DNA from: Natribacillus halophilus
Lineage (GTDB): Bacteria; Bacillota; Bacilli; Bacillales; Marinococcaceae
Assembly: GCF_900100185.1 (NCBI RefSeq)
Contig: NZ_FNEN01000013.1
Location: forward strand, 1-64,000
Direction: 5' to 3'
Length of the DNA stretch: 64,000 bases
In this document: piece after piece, positions 24,953-34,130 of the stretch
Layout of the letters: the number at the start of each line of letters is the position of its first letter
Numbering within the stretch: position 1 is the stretch's first letter
Position numbers and translations under genes: made by a program
Notes under the pieces: model-generated
The model's database searches: none
Told to the model about the DNA's origin: nothing
The model's input: the letters and a program-made list of their open reading frames with translations, nothing else

Positions 24953-27667
24953 CTATTTCAGTTCGATGCCATATCCGGTGACTTGCTGAATCGCTTCTTC
25001 TATCCTTTTTGCTTCGTCTGGGTCGGGTGTTTCACCTACTTTTAAGCCAAGGACGCTTTGTTCACGATGAATCGAGGGGTTTTTCTTTAACGCCCATGAC
25101 GAAGGTATGCGTGTAACGGCTTCTTTTATAATTTCATTTTGTTTCGGGTTTTCGGCATAGATTACCTGGAAACCGGTGCGATAGGATAGCTCTTCCAGAT
25201 CGGTTTCATGGCGTTTGGCTATTTCCGGGGAAATAAAATGAACTTCCAGAATGTTTTCGTTTCCTTGTTCTTTGAAACTCACCTTATATAGCTTGATATT
25301 GCGATCCTCTGCCCACCGTTTCGTTTCTTCCCTTGCTTCATTATTTTCCATGCGCACGCTTCGGTCTGTGACATCGAAGAGAGTTTTCGATGGCGAGAGG
25401 GTGGTAGCGGCTGCATCTTTTTCCTGAAAATCAAATCCGGTACGCTGTTGGAATTGTTCGGCGATCTGCTGAATATTGTTGTTTTTCGGGAGGCTTGCGC
25501 GAACGGTTTTTTCCTGTAAGTGTAGGGAGAAACTCTCGGGTTCGCCGTCCTCGGTAAGGTCTGAGAGTACCTGAAAGAGCAGGTCTTGTCTCGTTGATGA
25601 GGACATCACAACTTCCCAGCCCGTTTTGTCGGCAATAGACGTAGTCATCTTGTCTTTTTGTGCATCGGTGTAAGCATCGGGAAAGGCGAAGTAGAGTGTT
25701 AGTTTTTCCCCTGACTGATCGGCCCCGCAACGCGTGAAATCAGGTTCATCCGAGAGTTCTTCCCTGGCTAGATCCATCGCCTTCGCCGCATTCATTTTCA
25801 TGCCCTGCATGGACAGGCGTCCTTTTTGGGCCCGGTCGATAAAATCGTCGTCGAGCTTGTATTCTTTTTGTCCCGTCTGCCCTTCTCTTTTATGCTCGGC
25901 AGTTAGCGTCTGTAACGCGAGGGCCAATACAAGCCGTTCTTCAAGTGAATCGTCTGTGGCAACGTAACGCAATAAGCCATGAAAGGTGTAGATCCCAGCA
26001 GGGACGTGGTTCCATTGTAAAGCTTTCAGTTTCGGGCGGTTAAAATCAAGCAGCGGTTGCAGCGACGCGCGGACGTCGTCAATCGTGCGTGTTGATTGCC
26101 CCAGGGCTTGTATGAGTTGGTGAGGTTGGATTTTTACCGGTTTACCCTTAAGCGTTTGCGAAAATAAAACATTCGTCTTCGGATGAACGCCTGTGCATAG
26201 GGCTACTTTTAGCGGATCATTATCTTCAGGTTCATAGAGGATAAATTGCCCATTTAAGGAACGTAGTGCCTCATGTTCCTTGTTAGGTTTATACCGTTTG
26301 CCTTTGATGCCTTTGTTAGAATCTCGCAGTTCAAAAGGATAACTGTCTCCGTTTTCAACGAGGGTAGGGCTGTAGCGTTCGTCCAGCAAATCGGACAAAG
26401 CTGCTCGCGCGTCGTCATCCCCGTGAACGAGCAGGGTATACGTCGGTGCCAACTGCTGAATGAACAACTGCATTTCCGAAGCATCGGCGTGAGCAGACAG
26501 ACCGTACTTGCTAATGCGGGCTTTTGCTTCATACGCCGTTCCGTTAATCGTGAGCTCTTCTGTTTTTCCTTCCGCAACATCCAACAACGCTTTCCCCGGG
26601 CTTTCTTCATCTTGATAACCGGTGAGAAGAATGGCATTTTTATCGTTACCGATGAGCTGCTCCGCGTACCAACTGCTCGCACCTCCGGTCAGCATGCCGG
26701 AAGACGCCACGATGCAGGCAGGCTTGCCTTGCAGGATCGCCTCGCGCTCCTTCGGATGAACCGCTTGACAGCGTCCTTCTTTTAAGAACACATCGCCCTC
26801 CCGATAGACACGATGGGCAAGGTTCCCTTTTAAAAATTGCGGGTATTGGCGGTAGACGCGACTCACCGGTGTTACGAGACCGTCGACATAGATGGGGAAT
26901 TCGGGGATTAATCCTTTATCCATGTAATCTTGCAGCACGAGTAATACTTCCTGGGCGCGTCCGAGCGCAAAAGCGGGTACAAGGGCAAAACCACCGCTGG
27001 CGATGACTTCTGCCACGTGTTCGGCAAGCCGTTTTTCTTCGGTGTGGCGGTCGGTGTGGGCCCGGTTTCCATAGGTGGATTCCATGACGACGACATCGGG
27101 CTTTAAATCGCGTGGCACGTTGGCACCGGAAATCGTCCTTCCGGCCTTAAAGCTGAGATCGCCGGTAACGAGCAGTTCCGCGCCCCCGCCCATAAGCGAG
27201 AACATCACCGCTCCCAGAATATGACCCGCTTGATGGCTTTCGATGCGCAATTCTCCGATGCGAAGCGTGTTACTGGCGGGAATCTCAAGCATGGCCGCCA
27301 AGAGCGCTTCGACCTGTTCTTCAGAGTATGGCGGTATCGTTTCTTCCCGTCGGCTCCGTTCTTCGATAATTTTCAATGAATCTTTCATCATAATGCGCAT
27401 GAGCGCGATCGTTGGCGCTGTCGCGTATATCGGTGCTTCCGGAAAAAGCTTATGTATAACGGGTAACGCCCCGATATGATCGGCGTGCGCGTGGGTCACC
27501 AGAATCGCTTGCGGTCGCGGCAATTCTTCCAGTATGCCAAGCGCCGGCAATAATTGTTCCCCCTGCATGCGCATCCCCGCATCGATTAAGATCGACGTCT
27601 CTGCCATCTCAATATGTAAACAGGAAGCGCCGACCTCGTTTCCCCCGCCGAGAACGGTTACGTTCAT
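24953..27667 (-). CDS. CPSF73-like metallo-β-lactamase/β-CASP nuclease with long C-terminal extension
   Basis: This 904-residue protein has a metallo-β-lactamase core with THAHADHIGALP (motif 2, about 58), QAGHILGA (motif 3) and VTGDLS (motif 4). The β-CASP insert follows with ESTYGNR, GLSAHADASEM (motif B) and LLVHGDDDA (motif C, about 410). This is the active site of RNA-processing nucleases such as CPSF73 and RNase J. The region from about 440 to 904 is roughly as long as the catalytic part. It is acidic and helix-rich, and I do not recognise its domains. A GPP34 gene lies 49 bp upstream on the same strand. Confidence 0.78.
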   Translation of the reverse strand: MNVTVLGGGNEVGASCLHIEMAETSILIDAGMRMQGEQLLPALGILEELPRPQAILVTHAHADHIGALPVIHKLFPEAPIYATAPTIALMRIMMKDSLKIIEERSRREETIPPYSEEQVEALLAAMLEIPASNTLRIGELRIESHQAGHILGAVMFSLMGGGAELLVTGDLSFKAGRTISGANVPRDLKPDVVVMESTYGNRAHTDRHTEEKRLAEHVAEVIASGGFALVPAFALGRAQEVLLVLQDYMDKGLIPEFPIYVDGLVTPVSRVYRQYPQFLKGNLAHRVYREGDVFLKEGRCQAVHPKEREAILQGKPACIVASSGMLTGGASSWYAEQLIGNDKNAILLTGYQDEESPGKALLDVAEGKTEELTINGTAYEAKARISKYGLSAHADASEMQLFIQQLAPTYTLLVHGDDDARAALSDLLDERYSPTLVENGDSYPFELRDSNKGIKGKRYKPNKEHEALRSLNGQFILYEPEDNDPLKVALCTGVHPKTNVLFSQTLKGKPVKIQPHQLIQALGQSTRTIDDVRASLQPLLDFNRPKLKALQWNHVPAGIYTFHGLLRYVATDDSLEERLVLALALQTLTAEHKREGQTGQKEYKLDDDFIDRAQKGRLSMQGMKMNAAKAMDLAREELSDEPDFTRCGADQSGEKLTLYFAFPDAYTDAQKDKMTTSIADKTGWEVVMSSSTRQDLLFQVLSDLTEDGEPESFSLHLQEKTVRASLPKNNNIQQIAEQFQQRTGFDFQEKDAAATTLSPSKTLFDVTDRSVRMENNEAREETKRWAEDRNIKLYKVSFKEQGNENILEVHFISPEIAKRHETDLEELSYRTGFQVIYAENPKQNEIIKEAVTRIPSSWALKKNPSIHREQSVLGLKVGETPDPDEAKRIEEAIQQVTGYGIELK

Positions 27668-27716
27668 TTTTGATCACCTCTCTATCAGTCTATCATATTC
27701 AGCGGATCCCTTCGGC

Positions 27717-28409
27717 TTAAGAATTCGATTGATTCGACGAAATCGTGGTCGCTGCAATGGCTGCGATGATCGCTACATCAATAGCCTGGATGGTTTCTTT
27801 TACCGCTTTGGAAACGGGGAGGTTTTTATTGACGTGTTTAAGCTGTTTCTGAACCGCGCGTGCTTCTTTGCCGTTCGGATAAACGACGGAAAGTAATTTG
27901 CTTGCTTCGATGAGTGATAAAAGCACAATATGCCGTTCGTCTTCTTGATTGAATGGGGTGCCTGCTTCCCCTTTACGAAGGACTTCTGAAAAAGAGATTC
28001 GTAATCGTTCAAGGTGGTTTGGATCGTTCAGTTGATAGGTTTGGCTGTTAAAGATTCCTAGAATCTTTTTCTCTTTGATCGTGATCTGGCCATCGTTTTC
28101 CAAATGACGCGCGACCACTTTTTGAATTGGTCTGAATTCCGACTTGAGTTTTGACACCCAGTGTTTGGGCGTCATCGGTCTTTTCTGTTTTTGAATCATC
28201 GCGATCGTTTCCTGGAGCAAGGGATGGTCAGTTTGCTCGTTAATGACGACGATTTTCTTTTTCTGTAATTCAACATTGGCCCGCAGCATCAATTCGGCGA
28301 GAAGTGCTCCGCTAAGGCTGTATGGCAAGGCGCTGCTGCTCCTTGTATAAAGTTTTCCATCTTTGGGGTTAATGGCGGTGAGCAGCAGTCGTTCGGCTAA
28401 CGTTGGCAT
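27717..28409 (-). CDS. GPP34 (GOLPH3/VPS74-like) family protein
   Basis: This 230-residue cytoplasmic protein has the GPP34 fold signs: MPTLAERLLLTAINPKDGKL at the start, LPYSLSGALLAELMLR near 28-43, and the helical C-terminal half with ERHIVLLSLIEASKLL. The eukaryotic relatives bind phosphatidylinositol-4-phosphate at the Golgi; the bacterial role is unknown. The ATG at 28409 follows AAAGGAGCGACATCA; a longer frame to 28547 crosses the uspA promoter region and is unlikely. It is divergent from uspA and upstream of the CPSF-like nuclease. Confidence 0.75.
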   Translation of the reverse strand: MPTLAERLLLTAINPKDGKLYTRSSSALPYSLSGALLAELMLRANVELQKKKIVVINEQTDHPLLQETIAMIQKQKRPMTPKHWVSKLKSEFRPIQKVVARHLENDGQITIKEKKILGIFNSQTYQLNDPNHLERLRISFSEVLRKGEAGTPFNQEDERHIVLLSLIEASKLLSVVYPNGKEARAVQKQLKHVNKNLPVSKAVKETIQAIDVAIIAAIAATTISSNQSNS

Positions 28410-28474
28410 TGATGTCGCTCCTTTCGATTTGATGGGTGATAAATTGGGTATAGTTATCAAAGGGGGAAGCGAGA

Positions 28475-28909
28475 ATGTATAAAAAAATTCTAGTAGCCGT
28501 GGATGGATCTGTCCAGTCAGAACAGGCGCTGGAAAAAGCGATTGCAATGGCTAACCTTCACGACGCTCATCTTTTCATTGCCCATGTGATTGATCTTCGC
28601 AACTTTTCCACACACGCCTATAACCAGCAAGGAATGTTCACTGATTCCGAAACAAAAGAACTGCTGGAAAACCACGAAAATACGGCTGTTCAAGCAGGAT
28701 TGAAAAATGTCCAAACCATTCTCAGCACCGGCAATCCCCGCGTCAAACTATCAAGAGATCTACTATCTGAATACAATATTGATTTACTTGTCACCGGCTC
28801 CACCGGACGCAACGCCTTCGAACGGATGCTCATCGGAAGTGTGGCAGAAGCATGCGTAAGGCATGCGCCGTGTGATGTGTTTACGGTTAAGGATGGGATA
28901 GTGAGGTGA
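28475..28909 (+). CDS. Universal stress protein (UspA family)
   Basis: This 144-residue protein is a single Usp domain: MYKKILVAVDGSVQSEQALEKA at the start and the ATP-binding motif G-x2-G-x9-GS in GSTGRNAFERMLIGSVA near 110-126. It probably binds ATP as a dimer in the cytoplasm. AAGGGGGAAGCGAGA is the ribosome site. Its stop codon is also the first base triplet of a 21-bp tandem repeat. Confidence 0.85.
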   Translation: MYKKILVAVDGSVQSEQALEKAIAMANLHDAHLFIAHVIDLRNFSTHAYNQQGMFTDSETKELLENHENTAVQAGLKNVQTILSTGNPRVKLSRDLLSEYNIDLLVTGSTGRNAFERMLIGSVAEACVRHAPCDVFTVKDGIVR

Positions 28910-28990
28910 AAAGCGCCAGATTTCGGTTGAAAAGCGCCAGAATATCACTGAAAAGCGCCAGATTAATGCTTGAATGTGACAGATTCTAGT
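28907..28990 (+). repeat. 21-bp tandem repeat beginning at the uspA stop codon
   Basis: TGAAAAGCGCCAGA starts at 28907, 28928 and 28949. A diverged fourth copy (TTGAATGTGACAGA) lies near 28970. The 7-base spacers between cores are not conserved. Confidence 0.8.
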
Positions 28991-29020
28991 TATCAAAGCT
29001 AAAGAATAAGGGTGAAAAAT

Positions 29021-29245
29021 ATGAACATCACGCGCTTCCAACAATACGTAAAATCATTCAGCGAGGAAAAAGGTTTTGAACATTTAACCGTCGAACAACG
29101 CTATCAATTCCTAATCAGCGAGGTAGGTGAAATATCGGGCGAGCTTCTCAAGCTTAAGCTTGATACCGAGGTAAGCACTGAAGAGGTAAAAAGAAATCTT
29201 GGCATGGTGACGAATGGAATTTTGCCATTCACGTCAACGATATAG
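29021..29245 (+). pseudogene. Truncated MazG-like nucleotide pyrophosphohydrolase
   Basis: The first 63 or so residues (MNITRFQQYVKSFSEEKGF..., with the helix RYQFLISEVGEISGELLKLK carrying the ExxE-like metal site) are clearly MazG-like. The second half of the usual four-helix fold is missing: after KRNLGM the frame goes on for only 13 unrelated residues. The junction is followed by a reading frame from a different gene (29209-29331). I read it as a deletion fusion. The ribosome site AAGGGTGA is intact. Confidence 0.65.
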
Positions 29246-29331
29246 ATAAAAATGATCCATTGCCCGAACATCCTAAGATTATAGAAGAAAAAGGGAAAGC
29301 CCCGGAGCAGTATCCGCCGGGGAACTTTTGA
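29209..29331 (+). pseudogene. C-terminal fragment of an unidentified gene fused to mazG relic
   Basis: In the +1 frame relative to mazG, the sequence encodes DEWNFAIHVNDIDKNDPLPE, then HPKIIEEKGKAPEQYPPGNF before a stop. It has coding character but no start, so it is the tail of a lost gene. I do not recognise the family. Confidence 0.45.
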
Positions 29332-29359
29332 ATGATAGAAAATCGGAGGTGCCTGAAAA

Positions 29360-29530
29360 ATGAGTCGTAACAAGGAAAAGTTGCTTCTACTCATTGAAGA
29401 GATGACAGAGAAGGAAATGGAAGAAGTCATTGATTTTATTAAAATGAAGAGAGAAAAAGAAAAGGCCAGTGAGAGCAGTATGGAATTTTGGGACAATGAA
29501 GTCGATGATGAGGTATGGAATGATGCTTGA
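29360..29530 (+). CDS. Small acidic-helical protein, antitoxin-like (DUF2281-type)
   Basis: This 56-residue product has helix EEMTEKEMEEVIDFIKMKREK and a C-terminal acidic tail ending EVDDEVWNDA. Small proteins with a DFIxxxK helix of this sort are often antitoxins (DUF2281-like) of type II modules, but no toxin gene follows: a terminator and htpG come next. The ribosome site is ATCGGAGGTGCC. Annotation by resemblance only. Confidence 0.5.
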   Translation: MSRNKEKLLLLIEEMTEKEMEEVIDFIKMKREKEKASESSMEFWDNEVDDEVWNDA

Positions 29531-29540
29531 ATAGAACTTA

Positions 29541-29573
29541 AAAAATCCCTGGGGGCTTCCCAGGGATTTTTGT
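29541..29573. terminator. Bidirectional terminator between the small ORF and htpG
   Basis: AAATCCCTGGG and CCCAGGGATTT pair around GGCTT and are flanked by A and T runs on opposite sides. Confidence 0.9.
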
Positions 29574-29574
29574 A

Positions 29575-31458
29575 TCACACCATCACCTTACACATATCAT
29601 TCGTAAATTCGACCGGATCCTGCACCGGCAAACCTTCGATGAGCAGGGCCTGGTTATACAGTAGGTTGGTATACAATTCCAACTTGTCTTTGTCGTTATC
29701 ATAGGCGTCTTGCAGGGATTTAAACACATCGTGATTAACGTTGATTTCCAGGATTTTGTCGGCGTTGATGTCCTGGCCGGTGGGCATGTTTCGCAACGTT
29801 TTTTCCATTTCGATCGATACTTCGCCGCCGGATGTCAGGCAGACGGGGTGGGACTTTAATCGTTTGGAAGCTTTGACATCTTTCACTTTGTCAGAAATCG
29901 CTTCTTTCATAGCTGCGAAAACTTCTTTATTTTCTTCTTCGGCTTCGGTGTTGTCGTCTTCATCTTCAATGTCGAGGTCGCCGCTGGAGACGGATTTGAA
30001 CTCTTTTTCCTGGTAGTTCATGAGCATCATGATCGCGAATTCATCGACTTCCTCGGTGAAATATAAAATTTCATAGCCTTTGTCGGCGACTAACTCGGTT
30101 TGTGGAAGTTTGTCAATTTTGTCTATCGTTTCGCCGGCGGCATAATAAATATACGTTTGGTCTTCAGGCATGCGTGAGACGTAGTCATCGAGCGTCACCA
30201 ATTTCTTTTCCGTGGAGGAATAGAACATCAGTAGATCCTGCAGGTCCTCTTTATTCATGCCGAAATCATTGTAGACGCCGAATTTCAATTGGCGACCAAA
30301 AGCGTTGAAAAACTTTTCATAGGCTTCGCGGTCGTTCTTTTGCATCGTTTTCAGGTTGCTTTTGATTTTGTTCTTGATGTTTTTGGCGATCGTTTTTAAT
30401 TGCCGGTCGTGTTGCAGCATTTCTCTGGAAATGTTGAGCGACAAGTCTTCGGAATCGACCATGCCTTTGACGAAACCGAAATAATCCGGAAGTAAGTCCG
30501 CGCTTTTGTTCATGATCAACACGCCGTTGGAATAAAGCTCCAAGCCTTTTTCAAAATCAGCGGTGTAATAGTCGGGTGGCGCACTTTCCGGGATGAAAAG
30601 TATCGCATCGTAACGGATGGACCCATCCACATTAATATGGATATGCTTTAACGGCTTGTCGAATCCGTAGCGTTTTTCGGCATAAAAATTCTCGTAATCC
30701 TCATCGGTGAGTTCATTTTTATTTTTTCGCCAGATGGGCACCATGCTGTTGACGGTCTGCTCTTCCTGGTACTCTTCGTACTCCACTTCTTCCTCTTCGT
30801 CTTCCTGTTCTTTCGGTTGTTGAACAGTGACATCCATTCTAATCGGATAACGGATGAAATCGGAGTATTTCTTGATGATCGTTTTTAGGCCTTGCTCGTC
30901 CAGAAAGTCATCATAGGAGACTTCTTCGCCGTTGTCTTTGATTTTCAAAATAATGTCGGTGCCGACGGATTCTTTTTCGTAGGGCTCGATGGAGTAGCCG
31001 TCCGTGCCTTCGGATTCCCACTTGTACGCTTCGTCACTGCCCAGGGCTTTACTGATGACCGTGACTTGATCGGCGACCATAAACGAGGAGTAAAAGCCAA
31101 CGCCAAACTGACCGATGATGTCATGGCCATCTTCCAGTTCCGTCTCATTTTTAAACGCTAATGAACCGCTTTTGGCGATGACGCCGAGGTTGTCTTCCAT
31201 TTCATCTTTCGTCATGCCGATGCCGGTATCGGAGATCTGTAACGTGCGATTTTCTTTGTCCGGGATGACTTTTATATAATAGTCATCTCTGTTAAAAGTT
31301 AAAGAATCATCGGTGAGTGCCTGGTAATAAATTTTGTCAATGGCATCGCTCGCGTTGGACATTAATTCCCGTAAAAAAACTTCTTTATGCGAATAGATGG
31401 AATTAATCATAATTTCCAGCAATCGTTTCGATTCAGCTTTAAAAGCTGTCTTAGCCAT
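29575..31458 (-). CDS. htpG: Hsp90-type chaperone HtpG
   Basis: This 627-residue chaperone has the N-terminal GHKL ATPase with [12 protein letters not shown] (Asn/Asp for Mg-ATP), [11 protein letters not shown] and [13 protein letters not shown]. The middle domain contains [15 protein letters not shown]-terminal dimerisation domain completes it, at the usual bacterial length. An acidic loop ([16 protein letters not shown], about 217-232) is longer than usual. The ATG at 31458 follows GAAAGGGGTTAATTCC. A perfect CIRCE operator lies upstream, so it is probably under HrcA control, unlike htpG of B. subtilis. Confidence 0.95.
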   Translation of the reverse strand: MAKTAFKAESKRLLEIMINSIYSHKEVFLRELMSNASDAIDKIYYQALTDDSLTFNRDDYYIKVIPDKENRTLQISDTGIGMTKDEMEDNLGVIAKSGSLAFKNETELEDGHDIIGQFGVGFYSSFMVADQVTVISKALGSDEAYKWESEGTDGYSIEPYEKESVGTDIILKIKDNGEEVSYDDFLDEQGLKTIIKKYSDFIRYPIRMDVTVQQPKEQEDEEEEVEYEEYQEEQTVNSMVPIWRKNKNELTDEDYENFYAEKRYGFDKPLKHIHINVDGSIRYDAILFIPESAPPDYYTADFEKGLELYSNGVLIMNKSADLLPDYFGFVKGMVDSEDLSLNISREMLQHDRQLKTIAKNIKNKIKSNLKTMQKNDREAYEKFFNAFGRQLKFGVYNDFGMNKEDLQDLLMFYSSTEKKLVTLDDYVSRMPEDQTYIYYAAGETIDKIDKLPQTELVADKGYEILYFTEEVDEFAIMMLMNYQEKEFKSVSSGDLDIEDEDDNTEAEEENKEVFAAMKEAISDKVKDVKASKRLKSHPVCLTSGGEVSIEMEKTLRNMPTGQDINADKILEINVNHDVFKSLQDAYDNDKDKLELYTNLLYNQALLIEGLPVQDPVEFTNDMCKVMV

Positions 31459-31484
31459 GGAATTAACCCCTTTCCAAACAATGA

Positions 31485-31511
31485 TTAGCACTCTCGGATT
31501 CCGAGTGCTAA
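31485..31511 (-). promoter_or_regulatory. CIRCE operator (HrcA site) upstream of htpG
   Basis: TTAGCACTC-N9-GAGTGCTAA is an exact match to the CIRCE consensus, lying 27 bp upstream of the htpG start. Confidence 0.95.
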
Positions 31512-31518
31512 TCATTAT

Positions 31519-31546
31519 TATTTAGCATTTGGTCCGGGGTTGTCAA
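31519..31546 (-). promoter_or_regulatory. htpG promoter
   Basis: On the minus strand TTGACA (31546-31541), 16-bp spacer, TAAATA (31524-31519) immediately before CIRCE, as is usual for HrcA-controlled operons. The -35 box overlaps the last codons of the MurR-type gene. Confidence 0.6.
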
Positions 31547-32382
31547 TAGAGCTTACTGGAGATTGCTCGAGCGATGAATGCCTTGTTTTGTTGCGCGTTG
31601 CCGTATTGCGTCATCGCTATACCTGTACAAAGAAGATCAATGACGAATAATTGAGAAACCTTGGAGACGAGGGAGCCGCTATCCAAGGGGTTTTCTTTTG
31701 CTGAGGTCAGCAAAGCGAGATCGGAATACTTCGTTAACGGCGACTTTACATAATTGGTAATGGCAATCACGGTAGCGTGATTTTTTTTAGCTTCCTGGAC
31801 CGCATCGACGATATCTTTCGTACTCCCCGTTAAACTGATGGCGATAATCACCGTTTTTCTCGTTACCGATACCGATCTAAAGACTTGATTATGGGAATCG
31901 GTAACGACTTCAATATTTTTTCCAATCCGCATCAGTCGATTTTGCATATCAAGTCCCGCAATGCCAGAGGACGAGATGCCGTACGCGATGACTTCATCGG
32001 CATTACTGATTTTTTCGATGGCTTCTTGCAGGCTGTCTGGGTCAAGCAATTCATGAGTATCCTCGATAACCCGGGTCATATTGCTTCTCACTTTGTCGAT
32101 ATACGTTTCCTCGTTATTGGTCTTTTGCAGAGAAGAAAGTTCCTGCGCTAACGCGAATTTAAAATCCTGATAGCCTTTGAATCCCAGTTTGCGGCAAAAT
32201 CTTAACACGGTGGCTTCTCCAAGTTTACACTCTATAGAAATTTCGGTTAACGATTGATACAAAACGTCTTCGAAGCGCTCCATAATATACTGGTGTAATT
32301 TTTGTTCAGACTTTGTAAAGGTGTTTTTATTTTGTTCCATGAGCATCGTTAATTTGGCGTCGGTCGTCTCCTCGTGATTCAT
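31543..32382 (-). CDS. MurR/RpiR family regulator of sialic acid genes
   Basis: This 279-residue regulator has an N-terminal RpiR helix-turn-helix (about 20-80, with SIECKLGEATVLRFCRKLGF) and a C-terminal sugar isomerase (SIS) domain (about 125-260, with AYGISSSGIAGLDMQNRL and ISLTGSTKDIVDAVQEAK). The SIS domain binds a phosphosugar, here most likely N-acetylmannosamine-6-phosphate or a relative. It is divergent from nanA, which makes it the expected controller of the sialic acid operon. Confidence 0.85.
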   Translation of the reverse strand: MNHEETTDAKLTMLMEQNKNTFTKSEQKLHQYIMERFEDVLYQSLTEISIECKLGEATVLRFCRKLGFKGYQDFKFALAQELSSLQKTNNEETYIDKVRSNMTRVIEDTHELLDPDSLQEAIEKISNADEVIAYGISSSGIAGLDMQNRLMRIGKNIEVVTDSHNQVFRSVSVTRKTVIIAISLTGSTKDIVDAVQEAKKNHATVIAITNYVKSPLTKYSDLALLTSAKENPLDSGSLVSKVSQLFVIDLLCTGIAMTQYGNAQQNKAFIARAISSKLY

Positions 32383-32479
32383 TTCCAGATCACCTCTATT
32401 GTTTTACTAAAATAGTACCGTAAATGATATGAATCGAAAAGCAGGCATTTGGAGTAAAACTTCATTTATAAAAATTATA

Positions 32480-32508
32480 TTGACAACATAATGTCATATT
32501 GCTACGAT
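32480..32508 (+). promoter_or_regulatory. nanA operon promoter with overlapping inverted repeat
   Basis: TTGACA (32480-32485), 17-bp spacer, TACGAT (32503-32508). TGACA-ACATAA-TGTCA (32481-32496) is an inverted repeat over the -35 and spacer, a plausible MurR/RpiR operator. Confidence 0.55.
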
Positions 32509-32561
32509 AAATGCAATAAGGATGTGGCAGCGTTTTCAAAAAAGGATAGGAGGATACAAAA

Positions 32562-33431
32562 GTGAAAGGTATCATCACAGCACTCATCACCCCCTTTAAT
32601 GAAGATGGAACTATAAATGAAGAAGGGTTGCGTGAAGTCGTTCGTTATAATTTGGATGTCATGAAAGTGAATGGTTTGTATGTGGGAGGTTCTACGAGTG
32701 AAAGTTTTCTTATGGATGAAGAAAGTAAACGGCAATTGTTTAAGATTGTAAAGGATGAGATCGATGTCGATACGAAACTGATCGCACAAATTGGCGCGTT
32801 GAATATTGAAGAAGCTGTCCGGTTGGGAAAGGAAGCGAAAGAACTAGGATATGATGCTCTATCTGCGATTACGCCGTACTACTATAAATTTAGCTTTCAG
32901 GAAATCAAAGCCTATTATAAACGTTTAACCGATGATACTGATCATCCGATGATCATTTATTCAAATCCGGCCTTTACCGGTGCCCAGTTTTCAGTTGAGG
33001 ATTATGGAGAATTGTTGGCGCTTCCAAACGTCATTGGAGTCAAGTATACCGATACGGATCTCGCCAAGCTTGGGAACCTAAAGGAAAGCCATCCGGAAAA
33101 AGTATTTTTCAGCGGTGCCGATGAGATGCTGCTCCCATTTGCAATCTCCGGGGCTGACGGGGCGATTGGAAGCACATACAATCTTCTCGGCGAAGATGCG
33201 AGAACGATTTACGAGGCTGTGCAAAAATCTGATCTAGAAACAGCCCGCCGTGTGCAATCGCACATGAATAAAGTCATCGATTTCTTACTTGAGGGCGGTG
33301 TCTATTCCTCTATTAAATATGTATTTAAACAAAAGGGTATAGATGCCGGCTATATGAAATTTCCATTTCGTGAGTTGACCGATGAAGAGAAAAAGAACGC
33401 TGACAACATTCTCGAAATCATTGAAAAATAG
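32562..33431 (+). CDS. nanA: N-acetylneuraminate lyase
   Basis: This 289-residue class I aldolase of the DapA/NanA family splits sialic acid into N-acetylmannosamine and pyruvate. Visible are the pyruvate-binding GGSTSES near 44-50, catalytic Tyr in [11 protein letters not shown] (about 135) and the Schiff-base Lys in GVKYTD (about 163). The GTG start follows GGATAGGAGGATACAAAA. It is the first gene of the sialic acid operon. Confidence 0.93.
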   Translation: MKGIITALITPFNEDGTINEEGLREVVRYNLDVMKVNGLYVGGSTSESFLMDEESKRQLFKIVKDEIDVDTKLIAQIGALNIEEAVRLGKEAKELGYDALSAITPYYYKFSFQEIKAYYKRLTDDTDHPMIIYSNPAFTGAQFSVEDYGELLALPNVIGVKYTDTDLAKLGNLKESHPEKVFFSGADEMLLPFAISGADGAIGSTYNLLGEDARTIYEAVQKSDLETARRVQSHMNKVIDFLLEGGVYSSIKYVFKQKGIDAGYMKFPFRELTDEEKKNADNILEIIEK

Positions 33432-33454
33432 ACTACCGTGGGAGATCGAAGAAC

Positions 33455-34123
33455 ATGACCAAATCATTAATTATTTCTTGTCAAGCACTGCAAGACGAAC
33501 CTCTGCATAGCCCGTTTATCATGTCAAAAATGGCTTTGGCTGCTGATCTTGGCGGAGCCTGCGGGATTCGTGCCAATAGTGTGGTTGACATTAAAGCGAT
33601 AAAACAAGAAGTAAATCTACCTATTCTTGGAATAATTAAACAAGATTATGAGGATAGTGAAGTTGTCATTACACCGACGTTAAAGGAGGTGAAGGCATTA
33701 TATGAGGAAGGCGTCGATGTCATTGCCTTTGATGCCACCGACCGGATACGCCCGGGGAATTTAAACCTTGAGGATTTTGTATCAGCAATCAAAGAACGCT
33801 ATCCAGATCAAAAACTGATGGCTGATATTTCAACCGTAGAAGAAGCGCGGCAAGCTGAAGCGTATGGCGTTGATCTGATCGCCACCACTTTAGTGGGGTA
33901 TACAGCGTACACCAAAGACGATGATCCATTAACGGTCTTGAAGGACATTGTGCACCATATAAGGTTACCGGTTATCGCGGAAGGGAACATTGACACACCG
34001 GAAAAGGCACAATACGCTTTGGAACTTGGGGCAGAATCCGTCGTCGTGGGCAGTGCTGTAACTCGTCCACAATGGATTACGGAAAAATTCGTAAAAAAAA
34101 TGAGTGAAATTCAGAGGGGGTAA
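33455..34123 (+). CDS. nanE: N-acetylmannosamine-6-phosphate 2-epimerase
   Basis: This 222-residue TIM-barrel enzyme converts ManNAc-6-P to GlcNAc-6-P. Family blocks: [13 protein letters not shown] at the start, [34 protein letters not shown] (catalytic acid region) and AEGNIDTPE. It follows nanA by 23 bp. With the ROK kinase at the operon end it completes the route from ManNAc to GlcNAc-6-P. The nagA and nagB genes are not in this window. Confidence 0.92.
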   Translation: MTKSLIISCQALQDEPLHSPFIMSKMALAADLGGACGIRANSVVDIKAIKQEVNLPILGIIKQDYEDSEVVITPTLKEVKALYEEGVDVIAFDATDRIRPGNLNLEDFVSAIKERYPDQKLMADISTVEEARQAEAYGVDLIATTLVGYTAYTKDDDPLTVLKDIVHHIRLPVIAEGNIDTPEKAQYALELGAESVVVGSAVTRPQWITEKFVKKMSEIQRG

Positions 34124-34130
34124 ACAACCT

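Noticed and set aside
26273-26785. 170-codon plus-strand frame inside the CPSF-like nuclease gene
   Set aside because: Antisense shadow covering the catalytic β-CASP region of the real gene.
28907-28990. Could the 21-bp array be a CRISPR?
   Set aside because: The spacers are only 7 bases, the repeat core is 14 bases, and no cas genes are nearby.
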